DNA of 44,342 bases from Clostridia bacterium (GTDB lineage Bacteria > Bacillota > Clostridia > Christensenellales > Aristaeellaceae): positions 1-44,342 of the forward strand of contig JAFWWK010000076.1 of NCBI GenBank assembly GCA_017523615.1. Reading direction: 5' to 3'. Shown here piece by piece: positions 24,969-34,191 of the stretch. The notes under the pieces are model-generated. The model was not told the DNA's origin and did not search any database. It saw only the letters and a list, made by a program, of their open reading frames with translations. The position numbers and the translations under genes were made by a program. Numbering within the stretch: position 1 is the stretch's first letter; every line of letters starts with the position of its first letter.

Positions 24969-25433
24969 CTACTGAGCCGCTCCGTTATAGCGGATGCAAA
25001 GCATGGTGTTGTCGTCAAACTGGGGCGCTCCGTCCACAAAAGCGTTGATGGCGTAGCGGACCGCGGCGATCTGTTTTTCCGGGTCAGCGCTGGGATCGCG
25101 GTTCAGGGCTTCCGTCAGCCTGTCGGTGCCGGAAAGGCCGCCATGGCTGTCGGTGGCTTCAGTAACGCCGTCGGCATATACAAAAAGAGAGTCCCCGGGA
25201 TGGAGTTCAAAGGCATGATCCATGAAACGGATCCCTTCCATAACGGATATCGGCGGCGCGTGCCTGTATATGGACAGGGCGTAATTGCCGTTTTTTTGGG
25301 CGGATCACGGGATGTTCATGCCCTGCGCTGACTGCGGCCCCCTTCCCCGTGGACAGGTCAACGATGGCCATCCATACCGTGACGAACAGCAAGGCCGTGT
25401 TTTTTCCAGCAGCTGTTCTTTGACCTTTGTCAT
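24969..25433 (-). pseudogene. SpoIIE/PP2C-type serine phosphatase, truncated and frameshifted
   Basis: Three reading frames together give the C-terminal half of a SpoIIE/RsbU-type (PF07228) protein phosphatase: MTKVKEQLLEK from 25433, then LLFVTVWMAIVDLSTGKG and SAGHEHPVI, then DSLFVYADGVTEATDS and QFDDNTML to the TAG at 24971-24969. The first break is in a six-base A run (minus strand; 25405-25400) where one more A would join the frames; the second is in a seven-base A run (25297-25291) where one fewer A would. The N-terminal part of the domain is missing: a TGA lies a few codons upstream of 25433. Such enzymes control anti-sigma antagonists in stress and sporulation switches. Either a true pseudogene, or homopolymer sequencing errors plus truncation. 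Confidence 0.85.
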
Positions 25434-25708
25434 ATGGTCTTTTCAGCGCTTCTGAACAGGTGTTATTTTACCATAGAGCAGATTCATTTACAAGTCGAAG
25501 ATTGCCTGTCCCCGGAAGGCGGGGCAGTAGGCTGCGACGGACGAGATGCGGGAAAGAAGAATGTGCCCTCCGGGAACAATATTAACAGGAAGCAGGCAAA
25601 GTGTAAACGCAAAAGTGGACCGCACACCAAAGATGATTTGACCAGCTGTTTCCGACGGCATCATGGACGGGCTGTATGCCGGAAGAACGGATCGAAGGTA
25701 AATACCGC
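25434..25708. other. Gap without a recognisable gene
   Basis: The region between the phosphatase remnant and the promoter at 25709 has open frames on both strands (for example 25434-25736 forward), but none has a ribosome site or any resemblance I recognise. It is visibly less GC-rich than its surroundings and may hold decayed sequence from the missing part of the phosphatase or an old insertion. Confidence 0.5.
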
Positions 25709-25737
25709 TGTACAACCCTTTGAGGAAATGGTATAAT
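25709..25737 (+). promoter_or_regulatory. Promoter for membrane protein/MATE operon
   Basis: TGTACA at 25709-25714, 17-bp spacer, perfect TATAAT at 25732-25737, about 80 nt before the start codon. Confidence 0.7.
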
Positions 25738-25820
25738 CCGACGCATACGAAACCTCGGCCCATGCCGGGAGATTGACGCGTGCCGGGTCCGCCGGACGAT
25801 CGTTCAGGAGGAGAAGAAGG

Positions 25821-26465
25821 ATGAAATACGGAGAGAGCACGTTTGATATCATTTATCTGGTGTTTGCAGTTGTTATGGGCATACGAATCCTGCGCGAAAG
25901 GAAGGATACCGTCGGCAAAATGATGGGATGGGCCGTCCTGATCCTTGGCTGCGGGGACGCCTTCCACCTGGTCCCCCGCGTGCTCAATTATTTTGTCAGT
26001 GCGGACTTCACCTCGTGGCTGGGCGTCGGAAAGCTTGTGACTTCAATTACGATGACGGTGTTTTATCTTTTGATGTACAGGATCTGGCTGAAGATATACA
26101 CCGTTCGCGAAGACCGCACCCTGAGCGCCGTAGTATACGCGCTGACGGCCGTCCGCGTACTCATGTGCCTCCTGCCCCAGAACCGCTGGCTTCAAAACGA
26201 AGGCTCTGTCCTGTGGGGTATCCTCCGCAACATTCCTTTTGCAGCGCTTGGGGGCGTTATCGTCTGGCTGTACTGGCGCCGGAGGTCGGATGTGGCGTGT
26301 CTCAGATTTGTATGGCTGCTTGTGGCGCTGTCCTTCCTCTTTTACATTCCCGTCGCGGTCGGAGCGAGCCTTTTGCCGATGCTTGGGATGCTGATGCTTC
26401 CCAAAACGGTATGCTATATGATCCTCATCTGGGTCTTCTGGACTTATGTAAATGAAAAGAGGTAA
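25821..26465 (+). CDS. Hypothetical integral membrane protein
   Basis: This 214-residue protein has about seven hydrophobic segments and few charges outside the loops. The opening MKYGESTFDIIYLVFAVVMG and the stretch ILGCGDAFHLVPRVLN recall a membrane family often seen in Clostridia, with no known function. The start is set by AGGAGGAGAAGAAGG just before the ATG; the frame is open a little further up but without a ribosome site. It lies 12 nt before a MATE exporter gene and shares its promoter, so a role connected to export or its control is possible. Confidence 0.72.
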   Translation: MKYGESTFDIIYLVFAVVMGIRILRERKDTVGKMMGWAVLILGCGDAFHLVPRVLNYFVSADFTSWLGVGKLVTSITMTVFYLLMYRIWLKIYTVREDRTLSAVVYALTAVRVLMCLLPQNRWLQNEGSVLWGILRNIPFAALGGVIVWLYWRRRSDVACLRFVWLLVALSFLFYIPVAVGASLLPMLGMLMLPKTVCYMILIWVFWTYVNEKR

Positions 26466-26477
26466 CAAAAAACAGCC

Positions 26478-27926
26478 ATGCAGTCAAAACGAGAAGATCC
26501 GTCGGCGCTTCTGGGCACGCTGCCGATCCGGAAGCTGGTGCCCAGGGTATCGGTCCCTATCATGGTCAGCATGCTGGTGCAGGCGCTGTACAACGTGGTT
26601 GATTCCATTTTCGTATCCAGGTACGATCCGGATGCGCTGACCGCGGTCAGCCTGGCCTATCCCATCCAAATGCTGATGATCGCTCTCAGCGTGGGCATGG
26701 GAGTGGGCATCAACAGCCTCATCAGCCGCAAGCTGGGGGCCGGACACCGGGAAGAGGCCCGCGTGGCCGCCTGGAACGGCGTTGTTATCGAACTTTGCGG
26801 TACGGTACTGTTCATGTTGGTCGGTGCGCTTTTTGCGGGCACGTTCCTGAACGCGCTTACGTGCTCCAGCCTGAACAACGCGGTCAAGATCCGCTCCCTC
26901 GGAACGACCTACCTGTCCATCGTCACCATCTTTTCCCAGGGACTGTTCATGTCCGTCCTTCTGGAAAGGATGCTGCAGTCCACCGGGAATACTGTTCTTT
27001 CCATGATCACCCAAATGTCCGGCGCGCTGGTCAATATTATACTGGATCCCATCATGATCTACGGGCTGCTCGGCTTCCCGGAGCTTGGCGTGGCCGGCGC
27101 GGCCGTGGCCACGGTTACCGGCCAGTGGGCCGCCATGGGGGTGGGATTTGCCCTCAACCAGAAAAAGAACCCGGAGCTGCGCCTGAAGCTGAAGGAATTC
27201 CGGTATGATACCTCCGTTATCAAGGCGATCCTGGCAGTCGGCCTGCCCTCCACGGTCATGCAGGCGATCTCTTCGGTGATGACCATCGGCATGAACACCA
27301 TTCTGTCCTCCTTCCCCCAGCAGGGAAACGACGCCGTGAACGTGCTGAACATCTATTTCAAGCTTCAGTCCTTCGTCTTTATGCCGGTGTTCGGCCTGGG
27401 CAGCGGAATGGTGGCTATCATCGGATACAATTTCGGGGCGGGACTGAAAAAGCGTGTATATGAAAGCATACGGGTGGCGCTGAAGCTGGCACTGACCATC
27501 CTGGCGGTCGGCATGGTGATCTTCCTGGTGTTCCCAGGGCAGTTGATGAGCGTTTTTGAAGGAAAGGAAGCCGCCGCGTCCTCCTCCATGCAGGCCATCG
27601 GCGTTACGGCCATGCGTACCATCTGCCTGCATTTTATTTTCGCCGCGGTGGGGATCACCCTGTCCAACGTGTTTCAGGCGGTGGGCAGGGGTATGTACAG
27701 CATGATCATCTCCCTGTGCCGTCAGCTGCTGGTGCTTCTGCCGGCGGCATGGCTGTTGTCCAAGGTTTCCCTGATCGCGGTGTGGTGGTCCTTCCTGATC
27801 GCCGAATTCGTGTCCATGACTCTCAGCGTCGTTTTTTACCGGCAGTGCGACCGCACGATGATCTCCGCCCTTCCGGACGGGACCGGGGCTGGGGAAAAAA
27901 TGGGAAATGAACTGAACAAGGTATAA
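26478..27926 (+). CDS. MATE family efflux transporter (MepA-like)
   Basis: This 482-residue protein has about 12 membrane segments in two homologous halves and the family signature near the start: VPRVSVPIMVSMLVQALYNVVDSIFV. The second half has VGLPSTVMQAISSVMTIGMNT and the FGLGSGMVAIIGYNFGAG stretch typical of MepA-like members, which export cationic drugs and dyes with a sodium or proton gradient. It follows a small membrane protein by 12 nt. AGAGGTAAC is a weak ribosome site 14 nt before the ATG. It differs from the MATE protein at 11084, so the two are not a recent duplication. Confidence 0.94.
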   Translation: MQSKREDPSALLGTLPIRKLVPRVSVPIMVSMLVQALYNVVDSIFVSRYDPDALTAVSLAYPIQMLMIALSVGMGVGINSLISRKLGAGHREEARVAAWNGVVIELCGTVLFMLVGALFAGTFLNALTCSSLNNAVKIRSLGTTYLSIVTIFSQGLFMSVLLERMLQSTGNTVLSMITQMSGALVNIILDPIMIYGLLGFPELGVAGAAVATVTGQWAAMGVGFALNQKKNPELRLKLKEFRYDTSVIKAILAVGLPSTVMQAISSVMTIGMNTILSSFPQQGNDAVNVLNIYFKLQSFVFMPVFGLGSGMVAIIGYNFGAGLKKRVYESIRVALKLALTILAVGMVIFLVFPGQLMSVFEGKEAAASSSMQAIGVTAMRTICLHFIFAAVGITLSNVFQAVGRGMYSMIISLCRQLLVLLPAAWLLSKVSLIAVWWSFLIAEFVSMTLSVVFYRQCDRTMISALPDGTGAGEKMGNELNKV

Positions 27927-28040
27927 ACAATTTGGACCCGGTTTTCGATTGACTTGTGCGAAAAAGCCGGATCGATCGGCACGCTTTTCTGGAGGCCGAC
28001 CTGCTTCGACGCGGCATGAAAGGAACAGGACGGAAAAGAC

Positions 28041-28571
28041 ATGGAGATATTTGATCTTTACACCGCGGAAAGGGAAAGGACCGGCCTCACGATGGTCCGG
28101 GGAGATAAGACGCCTGAAGGCTTATACCGTCTGGTGGTGCATGTGTGCTTATTTTCCCCTGATGGCAGGATGCTGATCCAGCGGCGTCAGCCCTTCAAGC
28201 ACGGCTGGTCCGGGATGTGGGATGTTAGCGTGGGAGGCCATGCCGACGCCGGGGAAAGCAGCGCCATGGCGGCGCAGCGCGAGACCTGGGAGGAGCTGGG
28301 GCTGAGGATCCTGCCGGAAGGTATCCGTCCTGTGCTGACGATCCATTGGGAGCGCGGCTTTGACGATTTTTACACCGTCACGCGCGATGTCGGCGCACAG
28401 GAGATTCGTCTTCAGGCTGAGGAGGTCGCCGAGGTGCGCTGGGCAAGCCGGGAGGAGATCCTGGCCATGATCGACGGCGGCAGTTTTATCCCCTATGAAA
28501 AAAGCCTGATATCTCTCCTGTTTTTCCTGAAAGAGCATCGAAGCGCCCATACCAGAGCCGACAGCAGATGA
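28041..28571 (+). CDS. Nudix hydrolase (IPP-isomerase-like branch)
   Basis: This 176-residue protein carries a complete Nudix box: GHADAGESSAMAAQRETWEELGL (Gx5Ex7RExxEExG pattern). QRRQPFKHGWSGMWDVSVGGH before the box is the pattern of isopentenyl-diphosphate-isomerase-like Nudix hydrolases, which are mostly of unknown substrate. The start is 115 nt after the MATE stop, so it may have its own promoter; a TTGACT in that gap has no good -10. It is a different protein from the Nudix hydrolase at 7825. Confidence 0.92.
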   Translation: MEIFDLYTAERERTGLTMVRGDKTPEGLYRLVVHVCLFSPDGRMLIQRRQPFKHGWSGMWDVSVGGHADAGESSAMAAQRETWEELGLRILPEGIRPVLTIHWERGFDDFYTVTRDVGAQEIRLQAEEVAEVRWASREEILAMIDGGSFIPYEKSLISLLFFLKEHRSAHTRADSR

Positions 28572-28589
28572 CAAATTGCCGCGATGGGC

Positions 28590-28618
28590 TTTTCATGGTG
28601 CCTGATTGGTGGTATAAT
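28590..28618 (+). promoter_or_regulatory. Promoter of the yicC-fmt operon
   Basis: TTTTCA at 28590-28595, 17-bp spacer, perfect TATAAT at 28613-28618, about 24 nt before the yicC start. The next forward terminator is at 35741, so one transcript could cover all eight genes. Confidence 0.72.
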
Positions 28619-28641
28619 ACCCTGACAGGGAGGTGACAGCG

Positions 28642-29511
28642 ATGCTGAGCATGACGGGCTACGGAAGCGCCCAGACCGAGAGGGACGGGCGTATGATCAC
28701 GGTGGAAGTCAAAAGCGTGAACCACCGTTTCCTTGACCTCGGCTTCCGCCTTCCCAAGGGGCTCATGTTCCTTGAAGACGCGCTGCGCCAGGGCGTTTCC
28801 GCGCGGATCAGCCGCGGCCATGCGGAAATTTTTGTCACATACAAAAACCGCCGGTCCGACGCGGTGCGCATGTCTGTCAACGAGGAGCTGGCTGCCCTTT
28901 ACCGGGACGCCACCGCAAGGCTCGCGGGCATTCTTGGGAAGACCGACGACTGCGGGACTGCCTTTTTCGCTTCCCTGCCGGATATGATCACCCTGGAGGA
29001 GGCTGAGGACGACCGGGAGACCGTCGCCGCCCTGGCTAATGAAACGCTGGACAAAGCCCTGGACGGGCTTGTTGAGATGCGCCGCCGGGAAGGCCTCAGG
29101 ATGAAGGGCGACCTGGAGACCCACATGGCCCTGCTTGAGGATGAGGTGACGCAGATCGAATCCCTGGCGCCTCAGGTCCCCGCCGCATACCGGGAACGCC
29201 TGAGGGAACGCCTCAGGGAGCTGGGGGCGGAGGCGGATCCCCAGCGGCTGGCTCAGGAAGTGGCCCTGATGGCCGACCGCTGCGCCGTCGACGAGGAACT
29301 GGCCAGGCTGCGCTCCCATTTTTCCCAGATGCATGCAGCCTTTGAGCAGGAGGGACCGTCGGGGAAAAGGATGGATTTCCTTATCCAGGAAATGAACCGC
29401 GAGGTGAACACCATCGGCTCCAAGGCTTCCGACGCCGGGATCACGGTCCATGTCGTCGCCGCCAAGGGCGAGATCGAAAAAATGCGGGAACAGGTCCAGA
29501 ACGTGGAATAG
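28642..29511 (+). CDS. yicC: YicC/YloC family endoribonuclease
   Basis: This 289-residue protein is an RNA endonuclease of the YicC family, which acts in RNA turnover. It has the usual MLSMTGYGSAQ start, VEVKSVNHRFLDLGFRLP (about 26-43), and the C-terminal half with FLIQEMNREVNTIGSKASD, the family signature. The ATG at 28642 is preferred over a GTG at 28633, because GGGAGG overlaps that GTG and is 8 nt before the ATG. It is followed 15 nt later by remA, the usual Firmicute order. It probably starts the housekeeping operon. Confidence 0.95.
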   Translation: MLSMTGYGSAQTERDGRMITVEVKSVNHRFLDLGFRLPKGLMFLEDALRQGVSARISRGHAEIFVTYKNRRSDAVRMSVNEELAALYRDATARLAGILGKTDDCGTAFFASLPDMITLEEAEDDRETVAALANETLDKALDGLVEMRRREGLRMKGDLETHMALLEDEVTQIESLAPQVPAAYRERLRERLRELGAEADPQRLAQEVALMADRCAVDEELARLRSHFSQMHAAFEQEGPSGKRMDFLIQEMNREVNTIGSKASDAGITVHVVAAKGEIEKMREQVQNVE

Positions 29512-29526
29512 ATTCGGGGTAATGAT

Positions 29527-29814
29527 ATGCACCTGGTGAATATCGGCTTCGGCAACATTGCGAACGCCTCCAGGATCATCGCACTGGTATCCCCGGACAG
29601 CGCGCCGGTAAAGCGTCTGGTCCAGGATGCCAGGGATGCCGGGCACCTTGTGGACGGGACCGCGGGAAGGCGGACCCGCACGGTGCTTGTGATGGACAAT
29701 GGATCCGTCGTTTTGTCGTCGCTCCTTCCGGAAACGCTGTCTGTGCGGCTGCAGGGGGAGGGCGGAGGATGCGACGCGGCGCTGAAAAGAGGGGAGAAGG
29801 ATCTGGATGAATGA
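29527..29814 (+). CDS. remA: RemA (DUF370) extracellular-matrix regulator
   Basis: This 95-residue protein matches RemA, a DNA-binding regulator that activates biofilm matrix and osmoprotection genes in Bacillus. [37 protein letters not shown] and [12 protein letters not shown] are the family core; the conserved arginine patch is present. The C-terminus (from about residue 80) is longer and more charged than usual. GGGGT is about 8 nt before the ATG. It overlaps gmk by 8 nt, as in other Firmicutes where remA sits between yicC and gmk. Confidence 0.93.
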   Translation: MHLVNIGFGNIANASRIIALVSPDSAPVKRLVQDARDAGHLVDGTAGRRTRTVLVMDNGSVVLSSLLPETLSVRLQGEGGGCDAALKRGEKDLDE

Positions 29815-30424
29815 AAAGCAAAGGGGAATCCTGCTGGTTTTAAGCGGTCCGTCGGGCGTAGGCAAGGGCACTGTGGGCAAAAAATTGAGAGCGTCGGATG
29901 ACAATATCTCTTTTTCGGTGTCTGTCACCACCCGCGGGATGCGCGATGGCGAGATCCCCGGAGTCGATTACCTGTACATTACCGAAGAGGAATTCGCCGC
30001 CCTGGAAAAGGAAGGCAAACTGCTGGAAAGCGCCCTGGTGCACGGCTATCATTACGGCACCCCGGAAGAACCGGTAGACAGGCAGCTGGCGGAGGGGAAG
30101 GATGTGCTCCTTGAGATCGATCCCCAAGGCGCCCAGACCGTTATCCGTAAGCGTCCGGACTGCGTTTCCGTCTTTGTTCTGCCGCCTTCCTGGGCTTCCC
30201 TTCGCAGCCGCCTGGAGGGGCGCGGGACCGAGACCAGGGAACAGGTGGAGACCAGGCTCCGCAACGCCAGGGAGGAAGTAAAGACCGTTCCGATGTACGA
30301 CTACGCCATCGTGAACGCTGACGGCCCGGAGGGCATCGAAAAGGCTTTCCTCAGCCTGAAGGCGATCGTGGAAAGCGAAAAATACCGCACATCGAGATAT
30401 TCCGGCCTGATCCCCGAGGAATGA
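29807..30424 (+). CDS. gmk: Guanylate kinase
   Basis: This 205-residue enzyme makes GDP from GMP with ATP. The P-loop GPSGVGKGT (about 14-22) is complete, and [17 protein letters not shown] and the lid [11 protein letters not shown] follow in the family order. The length is normal for bacterial Gmk. The ATG lies within the end of remA with GAGAAGG upstream, so translation is coupled. Confidence 0.97.
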   Translation: MNEKQRGILLVLSGPSGVGKGTVGKKLRASDDNISFSVSVTTRGMRDGEIPGVDYLYITEEEFAALEKEGKLLESALVHGYHYGTPEEPVDRQLAEGKDVLLEIDPQGAQTVIRKRPDCVSVFVLPPSWASLRSRLEGRGTETREQVETRLRNAREEVKTVPMYDYAIVNADGPEGIEKAFLSLKAIVESEKYRTSRYSGLIPEE

Positions 30425-30475
30425 CGCGGGGCCTGGCCGATATCATATACAGCATCAGCAACAGGAGGAGATCAT

Positions 30476-30691
30476 ATGCCGCTGAATCAGCCGCCCATCA
30501 ATGAACTGCTTGAAAAAGCCGACAGCTGCTATACCCTGGTGGTGGAAAGCGCAAAACGGGCCCGCGATATCATCGCCGGTAGCCAGCCGCTGGTGGATCC
30601 CAAGGATCATAAGCCGGTAAGCATCGCCGTGGAGGAGATCCACAAGGGTTATCTGCGCTATCACCGGAACCTGGAGGATGAGGAAGAATAA
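30476..30691 (+). CDS. rpoZ: RNA polymerase omega subunit
   Basis: This 71-residue protein is the omega subunit, which helps assemble RNA polymerase by binding beta-prime. [25 protein letters not shown] is the typical conserved N-terminal part, followed by [18 protein letters not shown] is about 8 nt before the ATG. Its TAA overlaps the ATG of coaBC by one base (TAATG). Confidence 0.96.
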   Translation: MPLNQPPINELLEKADSCYTLVVESAKRARDIIAGSQPLVDPKDHKPVSIAVEEIHKGYLRYHRNLEDEEE

Positions 30692-31911
30692 TGTCCAGCC
30701 TGGAAGGAAAAAATATCGTTCTGGGAGTGACCGGGGGTATTGCCGCGTATAAAGCCTGCGACCTGACTTCGCGTTTGCGCAAATCAGGCGCGCAGGTTTT
30801 TGTCATCATGACCCAAAACGCCTGCAAGTTCGTCTGCCCGCAGACCTTCGAGACTCTTTCGGCCAATCCGGTGTCGGTGGACACCTTCGTCCGGGAGGAA
30901 AGCTGGCGCGTAGGCCATGTTTCCCTGGCGCAAAAGGCCGATATGATCGTGGTCGCCCCTGCCACCGCCAACATCATGGCCAAGATGGCCCACGGTATCG
31001 CCGACGACATGCTGTCCACAACGCTGCTTGCGGCTTCCGCCAAACCCGTTTTGATCGCCCCTGCCATGAATACCGCCATGTGGGAACATCCCGCCACGCA
31101 GGAGAACGTCCGCGTTCTTGAAAGCCGCGGCTGCCTGTTTGTGGGTCCGGAGGGAGGTTTCCTTGCCTGCGGCGACGAGGGAAAGGGCCGTATGAGCGAA
31201 CCTGAGGAGATCTTTGACCGCATACGCCGATTTTTTGACGCCGGCGGCGATATGGCCGGTTTAAAGGTGGCGGTCACCGCCGGCCCCACCCGTGAGGCTG
31301 TGGATCCGGTGCGTTTTATTTCAAACCGTTCCAGCGGCAAGATGGGCTACGCCATCGCCGAAGCTGCCCTTGAAAGGGGCGCGGAGGTCACCCTGATCAC
31401 CGGGCCCACCGCGCTCAAGGAGCCTGTGGGCGCCAGGGTCGTCCGGGTGGAAACCACCGGGGACCTCCTGGAAGCGGTGACGGATTCCTGCGGGAGCTGC
31501 GATATCCTGATCCAGTCCGCGGCGCCGGCAGATTATACCCCCGTGGAAAAAGCGGACCAAAAAATCAAGAAAGCCGACGGCGAGTCACTGGAGATCGTCC
31601 TGCGGGAGACCCCGGACGTGGCCAGGGCCGCCGGCATGATGAAAATGCCGGGACAGGTTTTCGTCGGCTTCGCCGCCGAAACGCAGAACGGCATGGAGAA
31701 TGCCAGGAAGAAGCTGAAAAAGAAAAATCTGGATATGATTGCCCTCAACGACGTCAGCCGAAAGGATGCCGGCTTTGATGTGGACGACAACTGCATCACG
31801 ATGATCACCGGAGACGATGTGGTCGAGCTGCCGCTGATGTCAAAAAAAGCGGCTGCCGAAAAGCTTGTGTCAAGGGTCTTTGAAATCTGGCGCAAAAAGA
31901 ACAGGCAGTGA
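30691..31911 (+). CDS. coaBC: Bifunctional CoaBC (phosphopantothenate-cysteine ligase/decarboxylase)
   Basis: This 406-residue protein makes 4'-phosphopantetheine from phosphopantothenate and cysteine in CoA synthesis. The N-terminal decarboxylase (CoaC, about 1-185) has GVTGGIAAYKACDL, HVSLAQKADM with the conserved His, and APAMNTAMWEHPATQ. The C-terminal ligase (CoaB, about 190-400) has AGPTREAVDPVRFISNRSSGKMG and the AAPADYTP region. It is coupled to rpoZ through TAATG. Confidence 0.97.
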   Translation: MSSLEGKNIVLGVTGGIAAYKACDLTSRLRKSGAQVFVIMTQNACKFVCPQTFETLSANPVSVDTFVREESWRVGHVSLAQKADMIVVAPATANIMAKMAHGIADDMLSTTLLAASAKPVLIAPAMNTAMWEHPATQENVRVLESRGCLFVGPEGGFLACGDEGKGRMSEPEEIFDRIRRFFDAGGDMAGLKVAVTAGPTREAVDPVRFISNRSSGKMGYAIAEAALERGAEVTLITGPTALKEPVGARVVRVETTGDLLEAVTDSCGSCDILIQSAAPADYTPVEKADQKIKKADGESLEIVLRETPDVARAAGMMKMPGQVFVGFAAETQNGMENARKKLKKKNLDMIALNDVSRKDAGFDVDDNCITMITGDDVVELPLMSKKAAAEKLVSRVFEIWRKKNRQ

Positions 31912-31923
31912 GCCGGGGTAAGC

Positions 31924-34182
31924 ATGAGCTACGCTGAAGTCATCGTGGATATCGCCACCGAACAGGTGGACCGGGTGTTTACCTACCGGATCCCCGAAGC
32001 GCTTGAAGGGAAGCTCGGCCCGGGATACCGTGTCCGCGTCCCATTCGGGCGCCGTGAAAAAGAGGGTTATGTCCTTCGGGTAAAGGATTCGGCCGATTAT
32101 GACGAAAACAGGATCCGCGACGTGATCGCGCTCCTGGAGGATTATCCCGCGCTGCTGCCGGCGCTGATCGAATGCGCGTCGGAGATCAAAAAGGAAACCA
32201 GGTGCCCGCTGTGCGAAGCGCTCAGGCTGATGATCCCCGCCGGCATGCGGCAGGGAAGGGTCGCGGTCCGCAGAGAAAAGATATGGCGGATCACTTTTGA
32301 CCCGAAGGATCTGGACGAAAAGCTGCAGAGCGAAAAACGGTCCCTGAACCGGACGCTGGCGCTGACGGCCCTTTCTGACGGGGCGTGGCATTCCAGAAGC
32401 GAGCTATCGGGCGTGGTCCGGGACGTACGCTCAGCCATGACGCCGCTGGTGCAAAAGGGTCTGGCGGAGGAGAGCGAACGGGAGGTCCTTCGACGCCCGG
32501 AGGAATACGGGCCGGCCGTTCCGGCGCCGGATCCTGTGCTTACCCCGGAACAGAACGAGGTGCTTGAGGACATGCTCCCGGCCCTCAAAAACGGTGAAAA
32601 AGGGCGTACGTACCTGCTGCACGGCGTTACCGGCAGCGGAAAGACCGAGGTGTTCATCCGCCTGGTCAGGGAATGCGCCCGGATGGGTAAAAGCGCCCTG
32701 ATCCTGGTGCCGGAGATCGCCCTGACCCCGCAGATGATCACCTGGTTCCGCTCACGCTTCGGGGACGGGCCGGCGGTGCTTCATTCCAGGCTGACGGAAG
32801 GGGAGAGGTTTGACGAATGGCGCCGGATCCGCCTCGGGCAGGCGAAGATCGTCATCGGCGCCAGGTCGGCGGTGTTCGCCCCCCTAAAGGACCTTGGGGT
32901 CATCATCATCGACGAAGAGCATGAGACCACCTATATATCCGACCATTACCCCCAGTACGACGCCCGCCATATTGCGAGGGGACGCGCTGAGCGAGAGGGA
33001 GGTCTGGTGGTCCTTTCAAGCGCGACGCCCAGCGTGTATTCTTACGCGATGGCCCGACGGGGGGACTATACCCTGTTGGAGATGCCGAGGCGCGTCCTGG
33101 ACCGGCCAATGCCGGAGATTTTCCTTGCCGATATGCGGGAGGAAATGCGCCTGGGCAACAGGGGGATCTTTTCCCGGCGGCTGGCTTCGGAACTGAAGGA
33201 CTGCGTTTCCCGTGGAAGGCAAGCCATGCTTTTCATCAATCGGCGGGGTTACGCGCCTTTTGTCAGCTGCCGAAAGTGCGGCGAAGCGGTCAAGTGCCCG
33301 AACTGCGACGTTTCCATGACCTTTCACGCGACCGACCGCATGCTGCACTGCCATTACTGCGGCGAGAGCGTTCCGATGCCCGAAGCCTGCCCCTCCTGCG
33401 GCAGCCGTTACATCAAAAGCTGCGGTACCGGCACACAGCGGGTGGAGGAGGAAGTAAAAAAACTTCTTCCGGGCGTCGGCGTCATCCGGATGGACAACGA
33501 CACCACCGCCTCCCGCAACGCCCACGCGGAGCTGCTGGAGCGATTCCGCTCCGGGAAGGCGCAGGTGCTCATCGGCACCCAGATGATCGCCAAGGGGCTG
33601 GATTTCCCGTCGGTCACCCTGGTGGGGGCGGTGCTTGCGGACATGACGCTGAACCTGCCCGACTACCGCGCTCCGGAAAGGACCTTCCAGCTTCTTGTGC
33701 AGGTGGCCGGGCGAGCGGGAAGGGGCGATGAAAAGGGCAGGGTCGTGATCCAGACCTACAAGCCGGAGCATTATGCTATCGCCGGGGCCGTTAAGCAGGA
33801 TTACCGCTCCTTTTTCAACGAAGAGTTCGCCCGGCGCAGGATGGACCTGTATCCGCCGTTCACCCAAATGGATCGGATCCTGGTGGAAGGGAACGACGAC
33901 GAGGCTGTTTACAGGAAGGCTGTTTCCTGGGGGGAGAGGGTCGGCCGTTTCGCGCAGGAAAACGGTCTTGACAGGCTGGTGCTCTTCATCAGGGCTGACA
34001 GGGCTCCTATTTCCAGGATCAGGAACCGTTTCCGGGCCCATGTGGTCATCAAGATCATCGATTCGCCGAAATGCGCCTTGCTGAAGGCGTTCATTACGGA
34101 TACGCTGCGGGAAGAAAACGAAGAATTGCAGGCTCAGGGTATGACCGCGGCATTTGAGATCAATCCGCTGAGCCTGGCATAG
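31924..34182 (+). CDS. priA: Primosomal protein N' (replication restart helicase PriA)
   Basis: This 752-residue helicase reloads the replisome at collapsed forks. Motifs in order: the N-terminal DNA-binding domain (VDIATEQVDRVFTYRIP), Walker A GVTGSGKTEVF, the DEAH-like box in IIIDEEHETTY, SSATPSV, a zinc-binding insertion with eight cysteines (CRKCG, CPNCD, CHYCG, CPSCG), and the helicase C-terminal GTQMIAKGLDFP and QVAGRAGRG motifs. Size and motif order are normal. It starts 12 nt after coaBC and ends 9 nt before def. Confidence 0.97.
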   Translation: MSYAEVIVDIATEQVDRVFTYRIPEALEGKLGPGYRVRVPFGRREKEGYVLRVKDSADYDENRIRDVIALLEDYPALLPALIECASEIKKETRCPLCEALRLMIPAGMRQGRVAVRREKIWRITFDPKDLDEKLQSEKRSLNRTLALTALSDGAWHSRSELSGVVRDVRSAMTPLVQKGLAEESEREVLRRPEEYGPAVPAPDPVLTPEQNEVLEDMLPALKNGEKGRTYLLHGVTGSGKTEVFIRLVRECARMGKSALILVPEIALTPQMITWFRSRFGDGPAVLHSRLTEGERFDEWRRIRLGQAKIVIGARSAVFAPLKDLGVIIIDEEHETTYISDHYPQYDARHIARGRAEREGGLVVLSSATPSVYSYAMARRGDYTLLEMPRRVLDRPMPEIFLADMREEMRLGNRGIFSRRLASELKDCVSRGRQAMLFINRRGYAPFVSCRKCGEAVKCPNCDVSMTFHATDRMLHCHYCGESVPMPEACPSCGSRYIKSCGTGTQRVEEEVKKLLPGVGVIRMDNDTTASRNAHAELLERFRSGKAQVLIGTQMIAKGLDFPSVTLVGAVLADMTLNLPDYRAPERTFQLLVQVAGRAGRGDEKGRVVIQTYKPEHYAIAGAVKQDYRSFFNEEFARRRMDLYPPFTQMDRILVEGNDDEAVYRKAVSWGERVGRFAQENGLDRLVLFIRADRAPISRIRNRFRAHVVIKIIDSPKCALLKAFITDTLREENEELQAQGMTAAFEINPLSLA

Positions 34183-34191
34183 GGGGTCAGT

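Noticed and set aside
25291..25297. Programmed frameshift in the phosphatase
   Set aside because: The needed change is +1 relative to the upstream frame, not the -1 given by A-rich slippery sites, and a second break in another A run exists; decay or sequencing error is simpler.
27945..28000. TTGACT at 27949 as a promoter for the second Nudix gene
   Set aside because: No acceptable -10 at 16-19 bp; the gap also contains an imperfect hairpin without a T-run.
28486..29931. Reverse open frame opposite yicC/remA
   Set aside because: Antisense to recognised genes; no motif or start site.
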